Of a DNA stretch of 64,000 nucleotides, positions 57,633-64,000 are shown in pieces. Under the pieces are notes generated by a model. The model ran no database searches. It was not told the DNA's origin and saw only the letters and a program-made list of their open reading frames with translations. Each line of letters opens with the position of its first letter. Position 1 is the stretch's first letter. The stretch comes from Oceanicella sp. SM1341 (GTDB lineage: Bacteria; Pseudomonadota; Alphaproteobacteria; Rhodobacterales; Rhodobacteraceae), in the NCBI RefSeq assembly GCF_003448965.1, contig NZ_QRGC01000005.1, positions 62,001 through 126,000 of the forward strand, given 5' to 3'. Position numbers and translations under genes: made by a program.

Positions 57633-57706
57633 GCCCGACCTGCCCGGGCCGACGCCGGCCCGCAGCCGCTTCCCCCCTGCCCGCGCGTTCCCGAGGTCTC
57701 CCCCAC

Positions 57707-59089
57707 ATGGTCATCACCGCCCCCGCCGCCGGGCCCCGCCCCGGCCCACAGGAGGCGCGCCGCCGCCTGCTCGAGCGGCCGCTGGCCACGCTGTTCCGCA
57801 TGGCCGTCCCGGGCATGGGTGCGACGCTCATCCAGTCGGTGCTGGTGATGGTGGAGGGCGCCTTCCTCGGCCATGCCGGGCCGGTGGCCTTCGCCGCGGC
57901 GAGCCTGGTGTTTCCCTGCTACATGCTCTCGCTGATGCTGGCGGGCGGGGCCATCGGCGGCGCGGTCTCCGGCGCCATCGCGCGCGCGCTCGGCGCGGGC
58001 GAGGCGCGGCGGGCCAACGTGGTGCTGCGCATCGCCCTGCTCATCGCCTTCACCGCCGGGGTGATCAAGACGGTGCTGATCCTCGGGCTCGGCCGGCAAC
58101 TCTTCGCCCTGATGGGCGGCGAGGGGCCGGTGCTGGAGGCGGCGCTCACCTATTCAGGGGTGCTGTTCTCCGGCATCGTGCTCCTGTGGCTCTACAACAT
58201 GATGGGGGCGGCGCTGCGCGGCTCGGGCGACATGGTGCGCCCGCTGATGGGCTCCTTCGTGGTGGTGAGCACGCATTTCCTCGCCATCCAGGCGCTGCGC
58301 CTCGCGCCCGAGAGCTGGGCGGTGCCGGGCGCTGCGGGAGCGCTGGTGCTGGCCTATGCCGCGGGCACCGGCTTCCTCGCCTTCGTTCTGTCGCGCCCCG
58401 GGCGCGAGCTGCGGCTCAGCGTCTACGGCTGGGGCGGGCTGAGCGGCGCGGGGCGGCTGCTGCGCGCCGGCACGCTGGCGGGCGGGCAGTCCACCCTCAC
58501 CATCCTCTACGCCATGGTGGTGACCGCCGCCTTCGGCCGGCTCGGGCCGGAATGGCTCGCGGGCTACGGCATCGGCGCGCGGCTCGAGCTCACGGTGATC
58601 CCGATCATCTTCGGGGTGGGCGGCTCGCTCATGGTGGTGTCGGGCACGCTGCTGGGCGCCGGACAGGCCGGGCTCGCGGTGCGCACCGCCTGGACCGGCG
58701 CCTTCCTCACCGCGGTGGCGATGGGGGTGCTGGGCACGGGGCTCGCCCTCTGGCCCGGCCTGTGGTGGAGCCTGTTCACCACCGACCCGCAGGTGGCCGC
58801 CGCCGCCACGGCCTATCTCACCCGGGTGAGCCCGCTCTACTTCTTCTTCGGCCTCGGCATGTGCCTCTACTGCGCCAGCCAGGGGCTGGAGACGCTGGCC
58901 ATGCCGGTGCTCGGCGCGGTGCTGCGCTTCGTGATCGTGGCCGGCGGCATCGCCGTGCTGGGCGCGCTGGAGGGGTTGTCGGCGGATGGGCTGCTGCTGC
59001 TGGTCGCCGTGGCGATGACCGCCTACGGGCTGTTCATCGCCCTCGGCCTGCATCTCGGGCCCTGGCGGCGGCTGGCGCGGGCGGGCTGA
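57707..59089 (+). CDS. MATE family efflux transporter
   Basis: This 460-aa membrane protein with about twelve spans has the MATE layout: LFRMAVPGMGATLIQSVLVM at the start, GGAIGGAVSGAIARALGAGE, and the second-half counterpart GSLMVVSGTLLGAGQAG. It exports drugs or cations. The ATG at 57707 has no strong site. It ends 18 nt from the convergent GNAT gene. Confidence 0.88.
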   Translation: MVITAPAAGPRPGPQEARRRLLERPLATLFRMAVPGMGATLIQSVLVMVEGAFLGHAGPVAFAAASLVFPCYMLSLMLAGGAIGGAVSGAIARALGAGEARRANVVLRIALLIAFTAGVIKTVLILGLGRQLFALMGGEGPVLEAALTYSGVLFSGIVLLWLYNMMGAALRGSGDMVRPLMGSFVVVSTHFLAIQALRLAPESWAVPGAAGALVLAYAAGTGFLAFVLSRPGRELRLSVYGWGGLSGAGRLLRAGTLAGGQSTLTILYAMVVTAAFGRLGPEWLAGYGIGARLELTVIPIIFGVGGSLMVVSGTLLGAGQAGLAVRTAWTGAFLTAVAMGVLGTGLALWPGLWWSLFTTDPQVAAAATAYLTRVSPLYFFFGLGMCLYCASQGLETLAMPVLGAVLRFVIVAGGIAVLGALEGLSADGLLLLVAVAMTAYGLFIALGLHLGPWRRLARAG

Positions 59090-59106
59090 GGGCCGGGGGC
59101 CGGGCC

Positions 59107-59940
59107 TCAGCCCAGCTCCAGCGTGGCGAGGCCGAAGCAGCGGGTGAGATCGGCCTTCGGCGCCGGGCCCCGGTACATCCGCGCCGTCTGGAACACCGGC
59201 TTCAGGCCCAGCCCGGTGACGAGCTTCACCCCGGCATGGTTGGGCGAGGGCACGTCGATGGACACCGGCACCCGGCCGATCCAGGGTGCGAGCCCGGCGA
59301 TGAGCTGGCGCGCCACGTCCACGTCATAGGCGAGCAGCGGGCCGATCTTCACCCCCACCTCGCAGAAGCGCGCCGTGGCGAGGCCGAGCAGAACGCCGCC
59401 GTCGACCACGGCCACCGAGCGGCGGGTGACACTGTCGGTGAGCATGCGGCCGATGTAGGTGGTGCGCTGCACGCCGGCCACCTTGCGGTCGAAGCTCAGC
59501 GCGGGGGCGAGGTTGTGATGGCCCACCGGCTCCACGCTGGCGGAGCCCATGTAGGGCAGCAGCCCGGTGTAGCGGTGGCTCTGGTGCGCCTCCTCGAAGC
59601 CGGAGCGGCGGTAGTTGTCCTGCTGGTCCGGCACGCCGTCGAGCCCGACGACCCGGCCCTCCAGCCGCTCCATCCCGGCCTGCCAGATCTCCAGCCCCAG
59701 CCCCTTCCGGCGCCATTTCGGCGGCACGATGTAGAGGCCGAGAAAGCCGTAACCGGTGCCCTGGCGCACCACCGAGATCGCCGCCACCGGCTCGCCCCGG
59801 ATGTGGCCGACGAGAAACCCCTCCGGGTCCGCGTCATGGAACATCGCGGCATCGTCGAGGCCCGGGTTCCAGCCCTCGTCACGCGCCCAGCCGAGGATGA
59901 GCGGCATCTCGTCCTGCCGGACGGGGCGGATGTCCATCAT
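59107..59940 (-). CDS. GNAT family N-acetyltransferase with Acetyltransf_18-like C-domain
   Basis: This 277-aa protein has an N-terminal GNAT domain (MMDIRPVRQDEMPLILGWAR, GLYIVPPKWRRKGLG for CoA binding) and a C-terminal half (residues 145-277) with the YitH-like pattern RRSVAVVDGGVLLGLATARF. It is co-translated with the GntR gene (ATGA overlap). Near a polyamine-type transporter it might acetylate an amine; that is inference. Confidence 0.8.
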   Translation of the reverse strand: MMDIRPVRQDEMPLILGWARDEGWNPGLDDAAMFHDADPEGFLVGHIRGEPVAAISVVRQGTGYGFLGLYIVPPKWRRKGLGLEIWQAGMERLEGRVVGLDGVPDQQDNYRRSGFEEAHQSHRYTGLLPYMGSASVEPVGHHNLAPALSFDRKVAGVQRTTYIGRMLTDSVTRRSVAVVDGGVLLGLATARFCEVGVKIGPLLAYDVDVARQLIAGLAPWIGRVPVSIDVPSPNHAGVKLVTGLGLKPVFQTARMYRGPAPKADLTRCFGLATLELG

Positions 59941-60626
59941 CCCTGCAGCGCCTTCGCGAGGCTGGAGACGGGTTTCACCCGGTCCGAGAGGTCGAGCCCC
60001 GATAGCAGGTCGACGAGATGGCTCTGCATCAGTTCCTCCGCGGCGGCGCCGTCGCCCCGGCCGATGGCCGCGAGCAGTTCGTGATGGGCATGGCTTTCGC
60101 ACACCGTATCATGCCGGCGCCAGTAAAGCGCGATCACCAGCGAGGAGCGCGAGACCAGCGCGCGCACGAAGCTCGCGATCGTCTCCTGAGCGGCGATCTC
60201 GGCGATGCGGGTGTGGAACAGGCCGGAGAGATGCACCGCGCTGCCGGTGTCACCCTGCGCGAGCGCCGCGTGCTCCTCCGCCACGTGGCGGCGCAGGTCC
60301 TCCACGTCGGCCGGCACGGCGCGCTGTGCGGCAAGGCGGGCGGCGCGCGGCTCGAGCAGCGAGCGGGCCTCGAACACCTCGCGCGCCTCGCGCGGGTCGG
60401 GGCGGGCCACGAAGGCGCCGCGATTGCGCTCCAGCGTCACCAGCCCGTCATGCGAGAGCGAGAGCAGCGCCGTGCGCACCACCGTGCGGCCCACGCCGTA
60501 ATGGCCGGCGGCGGCCTCCTCCGTCAGCCTCGTGCCGGGGGGCAGGCGGTGGTCGAGGATCGCGCGCCTGAGCTCGCGCTTCACGGTCTCGACGGGCGGC
60601 GATGTCTCTAGGCTGTCCCTGGCCAA
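59937..60626 (-). CDS. GntR family (FCD) transcriptional regulator
   Basis: This 229-aa protein has an N-terminal winged helix (RELRRAILDHRLPPGTRLTE, then VGRTVVRTALLSLSHDG) and an FCD ligand domain with metal-binding His and Asp. The start is taken as TTG 60626, giving MARDSLETSPPVETVKRELR, normal length for the family. The frame is open to 60773 but that segment contains the operator candidates. It is divergent from the ABC genes. Confidence 0.85.
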   Translation of the reverse strand: MARDSLETSPPVETVKRELRRAILDHRLPPGTRLTEEAAAGHYGVGRTVVRTALLSLSHDGLVTLERNRGAFVARPDPREAREVFEARSLLEPRAARLAAQRAVPADVEDLRRHVAEEHAALAQGDTGSAVHLSGLFHTRIAEIAAQETIASFVRALVSRSSLVIALYWRRHDTVCESHAHHELLAAIGRGDGAAAEELMQSHLVDLLSGLDLSDRVKPVSSLAKALQG

Positions 60627-60718
60627 GGCGGTCCATCCGTTGCATGCGGCCGGGATGGCAGGCGGCCGGCCCTGCTTGCGCACAAATGTAGACGCGCCGC
60701 GCGCGCGCACAAGCGGGA

Positions 60719-60730
60719 ATTGTGTGCAAT
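60719..60730. promoter_or_regulatory. ATTG-N4-CAAT dyad, site 1
   Basis: ATTGTGTGCAAT, a perfect ATTG/CAAT dyad. Its centre lies 22 bp from that of site 2, two helical turns, between the GntR and ABC genes. Confidence 0.65.
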
Positions 60731-60740
60731 CTTCCATCAT

Positions 60741-60752
60741 ATTGTTGGCAAT
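60741..60752. promoter_or_regulatory. ATTG-N4-CAAT dyad, site 2
   Basis: ATTGTTGGCAAT, the same dyad as sites 1 and 3. Sites 1 and 2 are in phase and could bind two dimers cooperatively upstream of the GntR gene. Confidence 0.65.
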
Positions 60753-60831
60753 CTGCCCGATCCTTGCGCACATCCGAAAGCGCCCGAAGCCGCGCGCCCG
60801 AAAATGATGTTTCTGCTCAATATCTTAAAAG

Positions 60832-60843
60832 ATTGTGAACAAT
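60832..60843. promoter_or_regulatory. ATTG-N4-CAAT dyad, site 3, abutting the sigma-54 promoter
   Basis: ATTGTGAACAAT has ATTGT/ACAAT arms, the strongest of the three. It ends one base before TGGCAC of the -24 element, so occupancy should block sigma-54 polymerase. Confidence 0.7.
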
Positions 60844-60858
60844 TGGCACGCGCTTTGC
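60844..60858 (+). promoter_or_regulatory. Sigma-54 (RpoN) promoter of the ABC operon
   Basis: TGGCAC-GCGCT-TTGC matches TGGCAC-N5-TTGC exactly, with the invariant GG (60845-60846) and GC (60857-60858) 10 nt apart. It is about 50 nt before the ATPase ATG, leaving a leader of roughly 40 nt. Confidence 0.85.
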
Positions 60859-60910
60859 ATCTCCCTGCAGAGGGTCGGCAAGACGGCCCGGACCGGCAGC
60901 GGAGGAGCCC

Positions 60911-61891
60911 ATGCGCCAAGCATCCGATCTCGAACTGGTGTCCCTCACCAAGCGCTACGGCGACACCGTGGCGGTGGACGCGATCTCGCTCATGGTGCCG
61001 GCGGGCACCTATTGCTGCCTGCTCGGCCCCTCGGGCTGCGGCAAGTCCTCCACCCTGCGCATGATCGCCGGCCACGAGACGGTGAGCGACGGCGACATCC
61101 TGCTGGGCAACCAGCGCATCGGCGCCCTGCCCCCGGCGAAGCGCGGCACGGCGATGATGTTCCAGAGCTACGCGCTCTTCCCGCATCTGAGCGTGATCGA
61201 CAACGTCTCCTTCAGCCTCAAGATGAAGGGCGTGGACAAGCCCGCCCGCCACCGCCGCGCCGGCGAGCTGCTCGAGCTCGTGGACATCTCCGCCTATGCC
61301 GACCGCCTGCCGGCCCAGCTCTCGGGCGGGCAGCAGCAGCGCGTGGCGCTGGCGCGCGCGCTGATCACCGAGCCGCAGATCCTGCTGCTCGACGAGCCGC
61401 TCTCCGCGCTCGACCCGTTCCTGCGCGTGCGCATGCGCGCCGAGCTCAAGCGCCTGCAGCGCGAGCTCGGCATCTCCTTCATCCATGTCACCCACGGACA
61501 GGACGAGGCGCTGGCGCTGGCCGACATGATCGTGGTGATGAACCGCGCGAAGATCGAGCAGGCCGGCGCGCCGCGGGCGATCTTCAACACCCCCACCACC
61601 GAGTTCGTGGCCCGCTTCATGGGCGGGCACAACGTGCTCTCCGACGGCGGCCGCCGCCACGCCATCCGCACCGACCGCATCGCGGTGGGCCGCGGCGGCG
61701 AGGGGATGGCCGCCATCGTGAGCGGCATCGAGTTCCAGGGCCACAGCGTGAGCGTGGCGCTGCGCACCGCGGGGGAGGACGACCTCACCGCCATGGTGCC
61801 CGAGGCGGAGTTCTACGCCGCGCCCCTCGGGCCGGGAGACCCGGTGACCCTCTCGTGGAACCCGGCGGACCTGCATCCGCTGGCAAGCTGA
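60911..61891 (+). CDS. ABC transporter ATP-binding protein, polyamine (PotA) type
   Basis: This 326-aa ATPase has Walker A LLGPSGCGKSSTLR (about residue 39), signature LSGGQQQRVALARAL, Walker B LLLDEPLSALD and a C-terminal TOBE-like domain (residues 240-326). It resembles PotA/PotG of the MOI-type spermidine/putrescine importers. GGAGGAG precedes the ATG. Expression should depend on RpoN and the GntR protein. No permease is in the visible part of the operon. Confidence 0.9.
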   Translation: MRQASDLELVSLTKRYGDTVAVDAISLMVPAGTYCCLLGPSGCGKSSTLRMIAGHETVSDGDILLGNQRIGALPPAKRGTAMMFQSYALFPHLSVIDNVSFSLKMKGVDKPARHRRAGELLELVDISAYADRLPAQLSGGQQQRVALARALITEPQILLLDEPLSALDPFLRVRMRAELKRLQRELGISFIHVTHGQDEALALADMIVVMNRAKIEQAGAPRAIFNTPTTEFVARFMGGHNVLSDGGRRHAIRTDRIAVGRGGEGMAAIVSGIEFQGHSVSVALRTAGEDDLTAMVPEAEFYAAPLGPGDPVTLSWNPADLHPLAS

Positions 61892-61925
61892 ACCAGAACC
61901 TCCAACAGGGAAGAGGACGATTGCA

Positions 61926-63206
61926 ATGACCAAGAAAACGACCGGACTGAGCCGGCGCAGCATTCTCAAGGGCGCCGCCGCCACGGCCACGGTCGCGGCC
62001 GGCAGCACCCTCGGCGCGCCGATGATCTGGGCCCAGAACATCAAGGACGTCACCCTGCGCCAGTTCGGCACCGGCGTGTCGAACCTCAACGAGGTGGCCG
62101 AGAAGGTGAAGGAAGACCTCGGCTTCACCCTGGAGATGACGGCGCTCGATTCCGATTCCGTCACCCAGCGCGCCGCCACCCAGCCCAACAGCTTCGACAT
62201 CGCCGACATCGAGTACTGGATCTGCAAGAAGGTCTGGCCGGCGGGCAACCTGCAGCCGATGGATGTCTCCAAGATCACCAACTACGACAAGATCGTCGGC
62301 ATCTTCAAGGACGGCAAGCTCACCCCCGAGAGCGTGATCGCCCAGGGCACCGCGCCGCACACCGTGGGCTTCGTCGACGGGCCGGACGGCACCAGCTTCG
62401 CCGATCACGAGACCGGCTGGATGACCCTGATCCCCACCATCTACAACGCCGACACGCTGGGCATCCGCCCCGACCTGATCGGCCGGCCGATCGACAGCTG
62501 GGCCGAGCTGCTGAACCCCGAGTTCAAGGGCAAGGCCTCGATCCTCGACATCTCCTCCATCGGCATCATGGACGCGGCGATGGTCTGCGAGGCCATGGGC
62601 GAGATGTCCTACGGCGACAAGGGCAACATGACCCGCGAGGAGATCGACAAGACCATGGCGATCCTCACCGAGGCGAAGCGCGCCGGCCAGTTCCGCGCCT
62701 TCTGGAAGAGCTTCGACGAGAGCGTGAACCTGATGGCCTCGGGCGAGGTGGTGATCCAGTCCATGTGGTCGCCGGCGATCACCGCGGTGAAGACCAAGGG
62801 CATCCCTTGCGTCTACCAGCCGCTGAAGGAGGGCTACCGCTCCTGGGGCGGCGGGATCGGCCTGTCGAAGAACCTCTCCGGCCTCGAGCTCGACGCCGCC
62901 TACGAGTACATCAACTGGTATCTCTCCGGCTGGGTCGGCGGCTTCCTGATGCGCCAGGGCTACTACTCCGCCGTGCCCGAGACCTCGAAGGAGTTCATGA
63001 CCGCCGACGAGTGGGGCTACTGGTTCGAGGGCAAGCCCGCCCAGGAGGACATCATGAACCCGCAGGGCCAGGTGATGGAGAAGGCCGGCGCCACGCGTGA
63101 CGGCGGCTCCTTCGAGGAGCGCATGGGCCATGTCGCCTGCTGGAACGCGGTGATGGACGAGAACCAGTACATGGTTCGCAAGTGGAACGAGTTCATCGCC
63201 GCCTGA
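61926..63206 (+). CDS. ABC transporter extracellular substrate-binding protein, polyamine type
   Basis: This 426-aa binding protein has a Tat signal (LSRRSILKGAAATATVAAGS) and the PotD/family-1 fold: DIADIEYWICKKVWPAGNLQ, TLIPTIYNADTLGIRPD, WAELLNPEFKGKASILD and the closing MVRKWNEFIAA. It is probably a polyamine or amino-acid-derived ligand binder. It lies 34 nt after the ATPase gene. Confidence 0.9.
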   Translation: MTKKTTGLSRRSILKGAAATATVAAGSTLGAPMIWAQNIKDVTLRQFGTGVSNLNEVAEKVKEDLGFTLEMTALDSDSVTQRAATQPNSFDIADIEYWICKKVWPAGNLQPMDVSKITNYDKIVGIFKDGKLTPESVIAQGTAPHTVGFVDGPDGTSFADHETGWMTLIPTIYNADTLGIRPDLIGRPIDSWAELLNPEFKGKASILDISSIGIMDAAMVCEAMGEMSYGDKGNMTREEIDKTMAILTEAKRAGQFRAFWKSFDESVNLMASGEVVIQSMWSPAITAVKTKGIPCVYQPLKEGYRSWGGGIGLSKNLSGLELDAAYEYINWYLSGWVGGFLMRQGYYSAVPETSKEFMTADEWGYWFEGKPAQEDIMNPQGQVMEKAGATRDGGSFEERMGHVACWNAVMDENQYMVRKWNEFIAA

Positions 63207-63215
63207 ACCGAAGCC

Positions 63216-63242
63216 GCCGGCCGGAGCGCGCGCCCGGCCGGC
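63216..63242 (+). terminator. Hairpin after the binding-protein gene
   Basis: A perfect 9-bp stem gccggccgg/ccggccggc (63216-63224 with 63234-63242) and a 9-nt loop. It lies 10 nt past the stop; there is no T run, so it may stabilise the upstream mRNA rather than terminate. Confidence 0.5.
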
Positions 63243-63410
63243 ACCCCGAAACACGCCGCCCCGTCCGCTCCGGGCTGATCGCAAGAGCCTCACCGGACAC
63301 CGATCCGTCGCTGGCGCCCGGGGCCTGAGCAGCCCGAAGCGCTTGCCCGGCACGCCGGGCGGCGCCCTTCCGGACCGCCCCCGGGCGACCGCACTGAGGC
63401 TGACGCCCTG

Positions 63411-63540
63411 CCGAGGCCAGCAGCCGAGGCCAGCAGCCGAGGCCAGCAGCCGAGGCCAGCAGCCGAGGCCAGCAGCCGAGGCCAGCAGCCGAGGCCAGCA
63501 GCCGAGGCCAGCAGCCGAGGCCAGCAGCCGAGGCCAGCAG
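63411..63540. repeat. 13-bp tandem repeat, ten copies
   Basis: The unit ccgaggccagcag is repeated ten times without visible change (63411-63540), followed by a partial ccgag. The period of 13 keeps all frames open and yields 13-residue repeats in the minus-strand shadow frames. Confidence 0.97.
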
Positions 63541-64000
63541 CCGAGAGCTGCGGAACAGACATCCGGCCAGCCCGCAAGGGCTGGTCTGCCGCCCCCGCGC
63601 ATCGGGGCCCGCTCGGGTTCCCGTATGCGTGCCCTGCAGTTCGGCGCGTGGCACCGGATGGGCACCTGCCGCGGAGCCGCGCCGGCCCGCCGGTCGGGAG
63701 CCGATACGGAGCCCTCCCGTGCTCCGGCCACCTGTCGGTGTCCTGCGCTTTGGGCCCGGCCGGGTGCTGCGCACCCGGTGTCCCGGCCCGGGCGGGCGCC
63801 GCGACGGGGCCAGCCCGGCACCCGGCCCGAAGGGAGCTGCCTCCCGGCCGGGCGCTCGCGCCGGAGGGGCCCGAAGGGACACGACGCCGCCGCGGAGGCG
63901 GGGGGCGCAGCCCCTCTCCGACGCGGTCGGCCCCTCCGAAGGCGTCCCCCCGCGCCGACCGGGGGAGATGAGAGACCACCCGGTGGCGCATCGTGCCGCC

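Larger units (their letters stand above)
63207..64000. other. Gene-free tail of the window with tandem repeats
   Basis: These 794 nt have no convincing gene. They hold a hairpin (63216-63242), the 13-bp x 10 array (63411-63540) and GC-rich palindromic sequence. Long open frames on both strands are artefacts. Confidence 0.7.

Noticed and set aside
60627-60773. Longer N-terminus of the GntR protein starting at 60773
   Set aside because: The extra residues lack family similarity and cover the operator candidates; TTG 60626 gives the normal family length.
63193-63882. Repeat protein with 13-residue units on the minus strand
   Set aside because: The repeats come from the 13-bp array; similar frames occur in all minus-strand phases and no ribosome site fits.

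Overview
The window reads as chromosomal DNA of a high-GC alphaproteobacterium, most likely in the Rhodobacterales. The grounds are the tuf / tRNA-Trp / secE / nusG / rplKAJL / rpoB order, a HemP plus HemSTUV haem locus, small conserved proteins (DUF992, DUF2007, DUF6324-like, MmcB), several Tat-type binding proteins, a TRAP transporter, and a GTTC-N7-GTTC type LexA box. The genus cannot be read from this stretch. No rRNA operon, transposase, integrase, phage gene or CRISPR array is visible. I recognise 61 protein genes as intact, plus the 5' part of rpoB, three tRNAs and one likely structured RNA.

Layout. 1-7.9 kb: minus-strand transcription/translation block (rpoB', rplL, rplJ, rplA, rplK, nusG, secE, tRNA-Trp, tuf, tRNA-Gly). 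8-17 kb: an enoyl-CoA isomerase, an EamA exporter, TrmN6 with DUF2007, a polyprenyl diphosphate synthase, then dprA-plsY-pyrC'-pyrB, where the pyrC product has lost its metal ligands. 17-26 kb: DUF992 protein, an alphaproteobacterial uracil-DNA glycosylase, MoaB, NUDIX, an orphan DsbD N-domain, YqgE, a secreted MBL protein and a large protein that looks like a very divergent stand-alone DUF2126. 26-35 kb: CoxG, a chemoreceptor, YebC, SLC13 and EamA transporters, YmdB, 5-formyl-THF cyclo-ligase preceded by a probable 6S RNA, and SOS-controlled mmcB. 35-48 kb: tRNA-His, a PuuA/PuuB-like gamma-glutamyl-polyamine pair, CpdB, EF-P, inositol monophosphatase, YgfZ, two small glycosyltransferases, UbiG and proline iminopeptidase. 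49-52 kb: a TRAP transporter. 52-57 kb: hemP and a small coupled gene diverge from hemSTUV and an IsdG-like haem monooxygenase, across a strong palindrome. 57-63 kb: MarR, MATE, a GNAT-GntR pair and a polyamine-type ABC ATPase and binding protein behind a near-perfect sigma-54 promoter.

The most unusual material is in regulation and repeats. The sigma-54 promoter is flanked by three ATTG-N4-CAAT dyads that are good candidate operators for the adjacent GntR protein. Several gene-poor gaps, often between convergent genes, hold tandem arrays (7 bp x 15, 13 bp x 10, 27 bp x 5, 13 bp x 3). A family of roughly 150-bp elements with inverted-repeat ends occurs once near 20.6 kb and as a three-copy, about 180-bp-period array near 48.3-48.8 kb.

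How the genes fit together. PuuA/PuuB-type catabolism and the polyamine-type ABC genes suggest polyamines as nitrogen sources, which would fit sigma-54 control. The hem locus takes up and degrades haem. Most of the rest is housekeeping. Starts were chosen by ribosome-binding site, overlap with the upstream gene and family length; three rely on TTG codons.
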